A stretch of 50,062 nt of DNA from Pelagibacterium sp. (GTDB taxonomy: Bacteria > Pseudomonadota > Alphaproteobacteria > Rhizobiales > Devosiaceae). A model generated the notes under the pieces. The model was not told where the DNA came from. It did not search any database and saw nothing but the letters and a program-made list of their open reading frames with translations. Below, piece by piece: positions 35,075 to 44,263 of this stretch. The first letter of the stretch is position 1; each line of letters begins with the position of its first letter. A program made the position numbers and the translations under genes. The stretch is from assembly GCA_002723255.1 (NCBI GenBank), contig PBNW01000060.1:1-50062 (forward strand), in the 5' to 3' direction.

Positions 35075-36088
35075 ATGGGCAGGGACGAAAAAGTCCGCTG
35101 GGGCATCTTGTCCACAGCAGGCATTGGCATCAATCACGTCATTCCCGGATTGCTCAAATCGCCTCATGCCGAGGTCGTTGCCATTTCATCGCGCGATGGG
35201 GGGCGGGCACGGGCCGTTGCCGATCGGTTTGCCATCCCAAGAGCATACGGCAGTTATGAGGCGTTGCTGGAAGACCCTGAAATCGATGTCGTCTACAATC
35301 CTCTGCCCAACCATTTGCATGTCGATTTTACACTGGCGGCGGCCAGCAAGGGCAAGCATGTGCTTTGTGAAAAGCCTATCGGGATCACCGCCGAGGATGC
35401 CCGGCGGCTGCGGTCGGTGCCGGACGGCATCCTGATCGGGGAAGCCTTCATGGTGCGCCATCACCCCCAGTGGAAGCGGGCCAGAGAGGTTGTGCGGTCC
35501 GGCGAGTTGGGGGAGATCAAGGCGATCCGGGCCCTGTTCGCCTATCACAATGTCGAACCGGACAATGTGCGCAACCAGGCCGAGATCGGTGGCGGAGGGC
35601 TGCTCGACATCGGCTGTTATGCGGTGACGGCGGGGCGGTATTTCTTTGAGGCTGCACCTGAGCGCGCCCTGGCACTGATCGATCGCGATCCCGGTTTCGG
35701 CACCGATCGGCTCGCCAGCGTGCTGCTCGATTTCGGCAGGGGGCGGCAATTGAACTTTACCAGCGCCACCCAGCTGGTACCGGCCCAGTCTCTCGAGATC
35801 CTGGGGCCATCGGGCCGCCTCGAGCTCGAAATTCCGTTCAATCCGCCGGCCGATCATCACACCGCGATTGTGATCGACAAGGGGGAAAGCCTGGGAGGCG
35901 AATTGGCGCGGCGGGAGATTTTGCCGGCCTGCGATCAGTATACCGAGCAGGCCAATGCCTTTGCCCGGGCGATTGCCGCACAAGAGCCGCTTGAGCACGA
36001 TGTGGCCGATGCAATCGTCAATATGGCGGTGCTCGATGCCATTTTTGCCAGCGAACGCACCAATAGCTGGGCGTCAGTGCAAAGCTAG
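35075..36088 (+). CDS. Gfo/Idh/MocA family oxidoreductase
   Basis: 337 residues. N-terminal Rossmann domain with WGILSTAGIGINHVIPGL and the catalytic EKPIG motif (K in KHVLCEKPIG near residue 95), C-terminal alpha/beta domain with GGGLLDIGCYAV. Such enzymes oxidise sugars or cyclic polyols with NAD(P). The EKPIG-GGGLLDIGCY pairing is common in xylose/glucose dehydrogenase-like members. ATG 35075 follows GAGGAG. It is the last gene of the island and is followed by an intrinsic terminator at 36111. Confidence 0.92.
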   Translation: MGRDEKVRWGILSTAGIGINHVIPGLLKSPHAEVVAISSRDGGRARAVADRFAIPRAYGSYEALLEDPEIDVVYNPLPNHLHVDFTLAAASKGKHVLCEKPIGITAEDARRLRSVPDGILIGEAFMVRHHPQWKRAREVVRSGELGEIKAIRALFAYHNVEPDNVRNQAEIGGGGLLDIGCYAVTAGRYFFEAAPERALALIDRDPGFGTDRLASVLLDFGRGRQLNFTSATQLVPAQSLEILGPSGRLELEIPFNPPADHHTAIVIDKGESLGGELARREILPACDQYTEQANAFARAIAAQEPLEHDVADAIVNMAVLDAIFASERTNSWASVQS

Positions 36089-36110
36089 CGGCACCTGGCA
36101 TTCAGGAACG

Positions 36111-36144
36111 GGCCCGCGCAACCGGATTGGTTGGCGGGCCTTTT
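36111..36144 (+). terminator. Rho-independent terminator ending the catabolic island
   Basis: GGCCCGC (36111-36117), bulged G, CAACC (36119-36123), loop GGATT, GGTTG (36129-36133), GCGGGCC (36134-36140), then TTTTG. A 12-bp stem with one bulge and a T run, 23 bp after the Gfo/Idh/MocA stop codon. Confidence 0.85.
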
Positions 36145-36146
36145 GT

Positions 36147-36276
36147 CTAGAGCCGGTCAGGATTTGATTGACTCAAATCCTTGGCTCCAAACCCTTGTTT
36201 TGTCGCGAGTCCGAACCGCAAAACCGTTTCCATCCCCGATCGCGTCGAGGACATGCTTTTGCTGGACGCGCTCTAG
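36147..36276 (+). repeat. CTAG-ended palindromic repeat, copy A (long form)
   Basis: 130 bp from CTAGAGCC (36147) to GCTCTAG (36276). It has the hairpin GATTTGATTGACTCAAATCC near the left end, the conserved middle CCCTTGTTTTGTCGCG, and an extra internal module of about 30 bp (36230-36259) that copies B and C lack but the fragment at 6541 shares. The right CTAG supplies the TAG stop of the gene at 36273. Confidence 0.88.
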
Positions 36277-37712
36277 CGCAACACGCCTGGCCGGGCGGTT
36301 GGTGCCTGCCTTTTTGCACCGGTTTGCGTATTTGAAACGCTATCACGCGCGGCGCGATCCCTTGGGGCCGCTTCGCTCATGTCGACCATGGGTTTGAGCC
36401 GGGTCGCTGGCCGAGGTTCAGTCACGTTGAGATGGACGGCAGGACCGTCAATGAACTGAAACCCCGCTCGTATCGCCGCGCTAGCTACCCCCAGGGTATT
36501 GGCACTGTGTGCATAACTGGCAAGACTTGCCTGGTCTGCCATCTGGACAATTTTGCGCAGGCGCTGCGAGGAGCAGGTTCCGCCGCTCCCCAGTGTGCTC
36601 AGATCGAACGAAATGCCAAAAATATCGCCAGGTTCAAATATCGGCAGAAGCGCGCTGTCTTCGGTTATCTCGGCAACGATGCGGTCGGTGGTGCCGCTTA
36701 CCCGGTCTCGCAATGAGAGAATGTCGCTTATAGTCACGCCGTTGCCGATGCCACGAAGCTCAAGCACGATGCGATTGCGATAGATGGCAGGCACTGAGGC
36801 CAGAATCTTGAGATAATCCCGCGCAGTATCGGGATCAAGAAATGTGCTGAAAGTGAGCGGCACGAGCAGTGAAACAGACGCATCAGACCTGAGGGAGCCG
36901 TGAAGCCGCTCAACCCCACGGGCGAGGATCATGCAATCGAGTTCCCCGCGCATTTTTTGAACCTGATCGTTGTCAGCTATGGTTCTCATCCTGGCCAAAG
37001 CGCCGCTGACAGAAGCGGTATCGGCCTGGCATCGATTGAAGGTCGTTACGTGGGTGGAGACCTCCCATATGGGCGCAAAGAGCAGTTGAAAATCCTTAAT
37101 GGTGGTTCGCCGCTGAACCGCTACAGCGACCTCCAGCTCTCCCTGAATTCTCTCGAGCGTCGCTGCCAGGCGATCAGCCAGCCCACGCCCCCTGCCAGCC
37201 AGATCCTTGGGGTCCACTTCGGTGACAAACCGCTCCACGGAGGTCTGCTCTTCGATCTCGGGGAGTTCATCGAGCAGCCGCGCGCGTATCGCGCGTGCAA
37301 TCAGGCTTGCCTTGTGCATCGCCTGCTCGCGATTGAGCGAGGCAAAACAGATCAGAAAGCGCGTTTCGCTTTCAGGTTTGAAGAAATCCTGATCGGAAAG
37401 ATACCGCTTAATCTCTGCTGTGGCTATCGCAAGCGCTTGATCGGCAAGCCTGTTCCACTTGGCTCCCAGACAGGCTCTGACTTCATCAAGACCCAGAAGC
37501 TCCATGGAGCCGGTAACGAGCGGCCTTTCAGCGGTGCCCAGGTTCTCAACGAGATTTTCGAGATCCCGTTCGAAAACGGCAGCAACCGGGCTGTCGGCTT
37601 TCGCTGGCTGCGGATTTTCCCGGCCTATTCGGGCATTTTCCGAAATGGGTATCGGAGCTGATCCTGCTGCGTCCGCGGCTAGCAGCATTTTGAGGCTTTG
37701 AATTAGTTTCAT
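36273..37712 (-). CDS. Uncharacterised protein with a degenerate EAL-like C-terminal half
   Basis: 479 residues. I do not firmly recognise it. Residues ~255-440 follow the rhythm of an EAL domain (RGELDCMILARGVERLHG; RIVLELRGIGNG; GISFDLSTLGSGG; LGVASAAIRAGFQFIDGPAV) but lack the E-A-L motif and the metal-binding acids, so cyclic-di-GMP hydrolysis is unlikely. The N-terminal part has a charged helical region. ATG 37712 with AGGAA upstream is preferred to TTG 37724. By eye its base composition looks less GC-rich than that of its neighbours. It stands alone, bracketed by repeat ends at 36276 and 37836, and its stop codon TAG lies in the repeat. Confidence 0.65.
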   Translation of the reverse strand: MKLIQSLKMLLAADAAGSAPIPISENARIGRENPQPAKADSPVAAVFERDLENLVENLGTAERPLVTGSMELLGLDEVRACLGAKWNRLADQALAIATAEIKRYLSDQDFFKPESETRFLICFASLNREQAMHKASLIARAIRARLLDELPEIEEQTSVERFVTEVDPKDLAGRGRGLADRLAATLERIQGELEVAVAVQRRTTIKDFQLLFAPIWEVSTHVTTFNRCQADTASVSGALARMRTIADNDQVQKMRGELDCMILARGVERLHGSLRSDASVSLLVPLTFSTFLDPDTARDYLKILASVPAIYRNRIVLELRGIGNGVTISDILSLRDRVSGTTDRIVAEITEDSALLPIFEPGDIFGISFDLSTLGSGGTCSSQRLRKIVQMADQASLASYAHSANTLGVASAAIRAGFQFIDGPAVHLNVTEPRPATRLKPMVDMSEAAPRDRAARDSVSNTQTGAKRQAPTARPGVLR

Positions 37713-37819
37713 TCGCTTCCTCAATGATCAAAGAAGCGTCCCCGCAAAAAACCTCGCATGATATATCTGACCACTTCGTTAAATGCGGCCCTGTGTTTGT
37801 ATAAGCCGCCGTACACAGG

Positions 37820-37832
37820 CTCTGGACGCGCT

Positions 37833-37836
<4 letters not shown>
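37820..37836 (+). repeat. Right-end fragment of the CTAG-ended repeat
   Basis: TCTGGACGCGCTCTAG, matching the last ~15 bp of the copy at 36147-36276 in the same orientation. Its CTAG supplies the stop codon of the ATPase gene at 37833. Confidence 0.75.
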
Positions 37837-38945
<1,109 letters not shown>

Positions 38946-38946
38946 T

Positions 38947-39681
38947 TCAATCTCCCGCAAGACGTGCCCGGAGCCGGGCGATGGTGGTGTCCGAAAGCCC
39001 GATGGACCGCAGATAGGCGGCGACCGAGCCATAGGTGGTTTCGATATGGGCGATGGTGAGCGCCATGGTTTGGGGCTCGGAGGCCAGGAACGGCATGAAG
39101 CGTTCGGGGTCTATGCCGCGGGCACGGGCGCCTTCGACAAGCTCGTCGACCATGGGTTCGATCATCTGGGCGGTGAGCGCGTAGTCCTCGACGATCAGCG
39201 CGGTTTCCACACCGGCGATGGTCAAGAGCAGGGCGGCGATGACCCCGGTGCGGTCCTTGCCGGCGGTGCAGTGGAACAGCACCGCGCCATCGCCGGCTTC
39301 GGCGATCAGGGTGAGGACGCGGGCGATGGTTTCGCCGCGCTCATCGAGTGCCTTGAGATAAAGGGTGAGCAGAGCGTCTTCGCCCGGGGTGACGGTCGGG
39401 GCGAGATCGGCAAACAGGGAAACGTTGTGGTAGCTGACGGCCGGGTGGCCGGCGAGGGGATTGGGCTGTTCGGCCAATTCATGATCGTGGCGCAGATCGA
39501 CAACGGTGGTGACCCCGGCATCGATGAGCATGGCGACATCGTCGGCATCGAGCCGGTGCAGGGCATCGGCGCGCAGCACGCGGCGCCAGAGGGTTTCGGC
39601 GTCGGCAATCGGATAACCGCCCAGGTCGCGGACGTTGTAGGCACCCTTGACGGGGATCGAGCGGGTGAGCGGGGAATTCAT
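38947..39681 (-). CDS. Protein-tyrosine phosphatase-like protein (IphP type)
   Basis: 244 residues. The P-loop HCTAGKDRTG carries nucleophile C138 and R144, and the N-terminal block GAYNVRDLGGYPI is the IphP-family hallmark. Members dephosphorylate phosphotyrosine, phosphoinositides or small phosphoesters. Its position inside an importer operon, with one-base gaps on either side, argues for action on an imported phosphorylated solute rather than signalling. This is inference. Confidence 0.92.
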   Translation of the reverse strand: MNSPLTRSIPVKGAYNVRDLGGYPIADAETLWRRVLRADALHRLDADDVAMLIDAGVTTVVDLRHDHELAEQPNPLAGHPAVSYHNVSLFADLAPTVTPGEDALLTLYLKALDERGETIARVLTLIAEAGDGAVLFHCTAGKDRTGVIAALLLTIAGVETALIVEDYALTAQMIEPMVDELVEGARARGIDPERFMPFLASEPQTMALTIAHIETTYGSVAAYLRSIGLSDTTIARLRARLAGD

Positions 39682-39682
39682 C

Positions 39683-40567
39683 TTAGCGTATTCCTGATTT
39701 CATGAAGGACTGGATGACCTGGCGCTGCAGGACGATGTAGATGGCGAGCACGGGAAGGCTGGCCATTGTGGAGGCGGCCATGAGCGGGCCCCACTGTGTG
39801 CCCTCCGATGTCATGAACATCTGGATGCCGATCTGGATGACGCTGTTTTCAGCCGAGCGGGTGAGCAGCAGGGGCCAGAAATAATCGTTCCAGGTCGAAA
39901 TGAAGATGAGGATGGCGAGCGAGGCGAGGATGCCGGTCAGATTGGGGGCGAGCACGTCCCACAGGATGCGCCAGCTGCGCGCGCCATCCATGCGGGCGGC
40001 CTCGATCACCTCCTTGGGGAACGAGCGCATGGTCTGGTAGAGCAGCATCACCGCCAGGGCGGAGGCGACATTGGGCAGGATCAGCGCGGGCAGGGAATCG
40101 AGCAGGCCGAGCCGGGCGACGATCAGATAATTGGGGATCATCACCACCTGAAAGGGCACCAGCCAGGTGAGCGCGATCAGCGAATAGACGAGCTTGTCGA
40201 ACGGGAACCGCCAGCGCGCGAAGGCATAGGCGGCGAAAAGGCCGGTGGCGAGCTGGATAATGGTGACGATCACCGAGACCAGAAGCGTGTTCCAGAGCAT
40301 CTGGAGCACGGGAATGGCGTTGAGCGCGTAGATGTAATTGTCGAGCGAAGCCGAAGTGGGCAGCAGCGCGGTCTCGAAGATCTGGTTGGCGGGGCGCAGG
40401 GAGGTGACGACCATCCAATAGACCGGGAACAGGCAGAACAGCGACAGCACGGCCATCAGAGCGTGGCCAAGGCCGGTGTTGAGCCGGCGCGAGGCGAGAG
40501 AGCGGGTGCGGCGGCGCGGCCGGGCGGCCGGCACCGAAAGCGGGGCGGTCAGTGTGTCAGTTGTCAT
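39683..40567 (-). CDS. ABC transporter permease (UgpE/MalG type)
   Basis: 294 residues. An N-terminal basic stretch (PRRRTRSLASRR) is followed by six membrane helices, and the EAA loop is EAARMDGARSWRILWDVLAP. The start ATG 40567 overlaps the end of the other permease by 11 bp. The frame upstream of this reads the other permease out of phase. It forms the inner-membrane channel with the permease encoded at 40557-41501. Confidence 0.92.
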   Translation of the reverse strand: MTTDTLTAPLSVPAARPRRRTRSLASRRLNTGLGHALMAVLSLFCLFPVYWMVVTSLRPANQIFETALLPTSASLDNYIYALNAIPVLQMLWNTLLVSVIVTIIQLATGLFAAYAFARWRFPFDKLVYSLIALTWLVPFQVVMIPNYLIVARLGLLDSLPALILPNVASALAVMLLYQTMRSFPKEVIEAARMDGARSWRILWDVLAPNLTGILASLAILIFISTWNDYFWPLLLTRSAENSVIQIGIQMFMTSEGTQWGPLMAASTMASLPVLAIYIVLQRQVIQSFMKSGIR

Positions 40568-41501
40568 AGAACGAGTACCTCTCCATGAGGCGGAAGAGCA
40601 CGAAGGCCAGCGCGCCGAAGCCGAGGAACAAGATGACGGCGGCGGCCGAACTCCAGCCCACCGACATCGAGGAAAATCCAAATTCCCAGAGCACGTAGAA
40701 GATGTTGGTGGTCGAGCCGAGCGGACCGCCGCCGGTCAAAACGTTGATGTAGGAAAAGCTCCATTGGGCGCCCAGCAGAATGGTCATCATCACAAGAAAC
40801 AGCACGGTGTTCATGAGCAAAGGGAGCCGGATGTCGCGGATGATCTCCCATTTCGACGCGCCATCCATGCGGGCGGCTTCGATGAGCGAGGGATTGATGT
40901 TGGCGTTGGCGGCCGAAAGGATCAGCGTTGAAAACCCGATCAGCTTCCAGCCGGTGAGAACGATGATGGTCCAGATGGCAATGGCGGGATCGGCAAGGAA
41001 CCGCACGGGCTCGCCGCCGAGCCCGGCGATGGCCTGATTGACCATGCCGTGGCCCGGATCGAGCAGCCAGCGCCAGACGGCGGCGGCAACGACGGGGGCG
41101 ATGATCATGGGCACGAAGATTATGGCCCGATAGATGTTGCGCGCCCGGTCGGGCAGGTCATGAGTGTAGATGGCGATGGCCAGCGGGATGATGACGGCGA
41201 GCGGCAGCAGGCCCAGAACGTAAATGCCGGTGTTGCGCACGGCCTGCCAGAATTTGGGCAGGGCAAAGATGTTGGTGAAATTGGACAGGCCGACAAATTG
41301 CGGTGCCGTGGTGGGCAGCATGTTCCATTGGTAAAGGCTGAGCCGGAAAGCATCGAGGAGCGGCCAATAGACCCAGATGGCAAGCCCGAGCGCGGCGGGC
41401 AGGAGATAAAGCCAGGGCGCAATGAGATAGCGATCGTCGGCCTTGAGGCGCCGCTTGCGCTTTGGAAGCGTCAGGAGAGTATTTGCTGAGATGTCGGCCA
41501 T
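40557..41501 (-). CDS. ABC transporter permease (UgpA/MalF type)
   Basis: 314 residues with six helices and the EAA loop EAARMDGASKWEIIRDIRLP. ATG 41501 gives MADISANTLLTLPKRKRRLK, a basic cytoplasmic leader. The longer open frame to 41765 runs through the intercistronic hairpin and the binding-protein gene and is rejected. It lies 62 bp after the second binding-protein gene, with a hairpin in the gap. Confidence 0.92.
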   Translation of the reverse strand: MADISANTLLTLPKRKRRLKADDRYLIAPWLYLLPAALGLAIWVYWPLLDAFRLSLYQWNMLPTTAPQFVGLSNFTNIFALPKFWQAVRNTGIYVLGLLPLAVIIPLAIAIYTHDLPDRARNIYRAIIFVPMIIAPVVAAAVWRWLLDPGHGMVNQAIAGLGGEPVRFLADPAIAIWTIIVLTGWKLIGFSTLILSAANANINPSLIEAARMDGASKWEIIRDIRLPLLMNTVLFLVMMTILLGAQWSFSYINVLTGGGPLGSTTNIFYVLWEFGFSSMSVGWSSAAAVILFLGFGALAFVLFRLMERYSFYDN

Positions 41502-41530
41502 GAGCGAGCACCGCGAAATCGTGAAGGGAT

Positions 41531-41557
41531 GGCCGCGAGGGCGATGCCCACGCGGCC
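41531..41557 (-). promoter_or_regulatory. Intercistronic hairpin after binding-protein gene 2
   Basis: GGCCGCG (41531-41537) and CGCGGCC (41551-41557), then after one mismatch GGGC (41539-41542) and GCCC (41546-41549) around GAT. There is no T run. It is likely an mRNA stabiliser or attenuator between the binding protein and the permeases. Confidence 0.65.
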
Positions 41558-41563
41558 GGGGGA

Positions 41564-42868
41564 TCAGGGCATCAGGGACTGGGCGTTGGCCTGAGCCTGG
41601 GCCAGCGTGGCCTCGACATCGGCGCCGCCGAAGACGGCCATTTCCATCGCATCCATCATCAGCGAATTGATCTGGCGGTAGTTGGGGCCGGGGTAAGCGA
41701 CCCAGGGCTCGAGCCGTTCGAGCTGGTCGAGATTGGGCTGGACCAGGGGGTGGTCTGCAACCCAATCGCCCAGATAGGCGGGGTCGGTGACGATGTCGGT
41801 GCGCAAGGGGACGTAACCGATCTGGGAGGTGATGGTGGTATAGGCCTCACGCGAGGTCATGAACTTCATCAATTCCCAGGCGGCGCGCTGCTTGAGCGGA
41901 TCGGCGGTGTGAATGACGAGGCCCGAACCCGAATTGGTGGGGGAGGCGGGACGATCGCCAAAGCCGGGCATTGCGGCCGAGCGCAGCTCGAATTTTCCGT
42001 CCGAGCCGGCGATGAGGTAGGCCTGGAGCACCGAGGAGGTGAGGTACATGGCGAGCTGACCCGCGGCCATGGATTCCATTGACGAGCCCAGATCGGTGGC
42101 GCCGTAAACGCCGGCGTCGTGAAGGTCGCGCATCATCTGCACGGCCTGGACGGCCTCAGGTTCGGCGAAGGTGAGCGTTGTGCGGTCCTGGGACAACGTG
42201 CGTCCGCCATTGGAGAGGATGACGCTTTGCAGCACCCAGTCATCGCCCCCCGAACCGGCCCCGACGATGGCCGCTTCAAAGGGGCTGGCATCGGTCTGTT
42301 CGGCGATGGCAAGGCCGGCTTCGCGCAGCGCGTCCCATGTTGAGGGAGGCTGGTCGGGATCGAGCCCGGCGGCACGGAACAGATCGGCGTTATAGAACAG
42401 GACCGGGGTCGAGAAGGTATAGGCCAGCGCATAGGCCTTGCCGTTAAGGCGCCCCAGATTCAGCCCGTTTTCGGACATGCCCTCGAAATGGGCGGCGAGT
42501 TCCTCGGCGGGGACGATGTCTTCGAGCGCGACGGCGCCGAAATTGTCGATCGTATAGGCCAGATCGTCGAACACGGTCTGGGTGACGTCCGGGCCGATGC
42601 CGGCGGCCAGATCGGCCTGAGTGCGCGACACCATTTCGGTGGATTGAACCGGCACGGCATTGACGGTGATGTTGGGATTGGCCGCCTCGAACTCTGCGAT
42701 CATGCCGCTTGTGGCTTCAGCGCCAATGCCTGTGGAGGCGAGGTTGTAGTTGTAATAGGTGATTTCGACCGGCTGGTCGACGGTGGCCGGCATGGCCTGG
42801 GCCCAGACGGGCGTTGCGAAAAGCGCCGTCGAAACGGCGAGGGGGGCGATGGTTGAACGGGGCAGCAT
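41564..42868 (-). CDS. ABC transporter solute-binding protein, tandem copy 2
   Basis: 434 residues. Signal peptide to about residue 23 (...LFATPVWAQA), then the family 1 solute-binding fold with ITYYNYNLASTGIGAEATSG, STPVLFYNADLFRAAGLDPD and PLKQRAAWELMKFMTSREAY. The whole length aligns with copy 1 upstream (for example both end in EATLAxAQANAQxLMP), so this is a duplicated gene that has diverged. It delivers a solute to the permeases downstream. The two proteins may have different ligand preferences. It resembles glycerol-3-phosphate/sugar-binding UgpB-type proteins. Confidence 0.92.
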   Translation of the reverse strand: MLPRSTIAPLAVSTALFATPVWAQAMPATVDQPVEITYYNYNLASTGIGAEATSGMIAEFEAANPNITVNAVPVQSTEMVSRTQADLAAGIGPDVTQTVFDDLAYTIDNFGAVALEDIVPAEELAAHFEGMSENGLNLGRLNGKAYALAYTFSTPVLFYNADLFRAAGLDPDQPPSTWDALREAGLAIAEQTDASPFEAAIVGAGSGGDDWVLQSVILSNGGRTLSQDRTTLTFAEPEAVQAVQMMRDLHDAGVYGATDLGSSMESMAAGQLAMYLTSSVLQAYLIAGSDGKFELRSAAMPGFGDRPASPTNSGSGLVIHTADPLKQRAAWELMKFMTSREAYTTITSQIGYVPLRTDIVTDPAYLGDWVADHPLVQPNLDQLERLEPWVAYPGPNYRQINSLMMDAMEMAVFGGADVEATLAQAQANAQSLMP

Positions 42869-42919
42869 GGGATGTCCTTTTCCGGGCCGCGCGGGGCGGT
42901 CATAGACAATGGAAACGGG

Positions 42920-42944
42920 GGCCGGCGGGGGGCTGCCGCCGGCC
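42920..42944 (-). promoter_or_regulatory. Intercistronic hairpin after binding-protein gene 1
   Basis: A perfect 9-bp GC stem, GGCCGGCGG (42920-42928) and CCGCCGGCC (42936-42944), with a seven-base loop, in the 82-bp gap between the two binding-protein genes. It ends 7 bp after the stop of copy 1, with no T run. Confidence 0.65.
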
Positions 42945-42950
42945 GGGCTG

Positions 42951-44252
42951 TCAGGGCATCAGAGCCTGGGCGTTGGCCTGGGCATCGGCCAGCGTCGCTT
43001 CGACATCGACGCCGCCATAGACGGCCATTTCAGCGGCATCCATCATCAGGCTCACGATCTGGCGATAGTTGGGGCCGGGCATTGAATCCCAGGGCTCGAG
43101 AATGGCGAGCTGGTCGAGATTGGGCTGGATGAGGGGGTGATCCTGGACCCAATCCTTGAGGTAGCGCGGGTCATCGACGATGGCCGGGCGGAGCGGCAGA
43201 TAGCCGATCTCGGAGGTGATGATTGTGTAGCCATGCTCGGAGGTGAGGAACTTCATCAGTTCCCACGCGGCGCGTTGCTTGAGCGGATCCTGGGCCAGAA
43301 TGGTCAGCCCGCTGTCCGAATTGTTGGGCCGGACCGGCTTGTCGCCGAAGCTGGGCATTGTGGAGGCGCGCAATTCGAAATTGTCCTGCGCACCGGCAAC
43401 AAGTGAGCCCTGTATAGCACTGGTCTGGAGGTACATGCCGATATTGCCGGCCGACATGCCTTCGAGGGCCGCGGTGATGTCGAGGGGTTCGAAGGCGCCC
43501 GCATCATACATGTCGCGCAGCATCTGCACGGCCTCGACGGCCTCGGGCTCGGCGAATTTGAGCGCCGTGCGATCACGCGAGAGGACTTCGCCGCCATTGG
43601 ACCGCACAACGCCCTGGAAGAGCCAATCCATGGCGCTGGGGCCGAAGATGCCGGCGGCAAAGCCGGTCTTGTCGGTGTTCTCCTGGATGGCCAGAGCGGT
43701 TTGGAGGACTTCGTCCCAGGTCTTGGGCGGCTGGTCGGGATCGAGACCGGCGGCGCGGAAGATATCGGCGTTGTAGAACAGGACTGGCGTGGAAAAGGTA
43801 TAGGCCAGAGAATAGGTTTTGCCGTCGAGGCGTCCCAGATCGAGTCCATTGGGCACCATGCCCTCGAAATGGGCGTCGAGCTCGTCGGCGGGCACGATGT
43901 CCTCGAGCGCTACGGCACCGAAGTTGCTTGCGGTGAAATCGAGGTCGGAAAACACCATCTGGACCAGATCGACGGGCTGCCCGGCGGCCAGGTCGGCCTG
44001 AACGCGGGCCTGGAAATCGCCCGCCGCGGCGCCGATGCCTTCGACGGTGACGTTGGGGTTGGCGGCCATGAACTCATCGATCAGATTGCGGGTCGCGTCC
44101 GCGCCGAGGCCGGCAGAGCCGAGATTGTAGTTGTAGAACGTGATGGTGACCGGCTCGTCGATGGTGGACGGGATGGTCTGGGCGGTGGCGGGCAATGCGC
44201 CGGCCAGGACGAGGGTGGCCGAGGCGGCCAAAAGAAGGGTTCTGCGGTTCAT
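42951..44252 (-). CDS. ABC transporter solute-binding protein, tandem copy 1
   Basis: 433 residues. Signal peptide to about residue 25 (...GALPATAQ), then VTITFYNYNLGSAGLGADAT, STPVLFYNADIFRAAGLDPD, and the hinge region AAWELMKFLTSEHGY. It is paralogous to copy 2 along its full length. It is encoded 11 bp after the metallophosphoesterase and before copy 2, so it is the first transport gene of the leftward operon. A periplasmic receptor for a sugar, polyol or phosphoester is expected, with the ligand unproven. Confidence 0.93.
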   Translation of the reverse strand: MNRRTLLLAASATLVLAGALPATAQTIPSTIDEPVTITFYNYNLGSAGLGADATRNLIDEFMAANPNVTVEGIGAAAGDFQARVQADLAAGQPVDLVQMVFSDLDFTASNFGAVALEDIVPADELDAHFEGMVPNGLDLGRLDGKTYSLAYTFSTPVLFYNADIFRAAGLDPDQPPKTWDEVLQTALAIQENTDKTGFAAGIFGPSAMDWLFQGVVRSNGGEVLSRDRTALKFAEPEAVEAVQMLRDMYDAGAFEPLDITAALEGMSAGNIGMYLQTSAIQGSLVAGAQDNFELRASTMPSFGDKPVRPNNSDSGLTILAQDPLKQRAAWELMKFLTSEHGYTIITSEIGYLPLRPAIVDDPRYLKDWVQDHPLIQPNLDQLAILEPWDSMPGPNYRQIVSLMMDAAEMAVYGGVDVEATLADAQANAQALMP

Positions 44253-44263
44253 CTGGAATTTCC

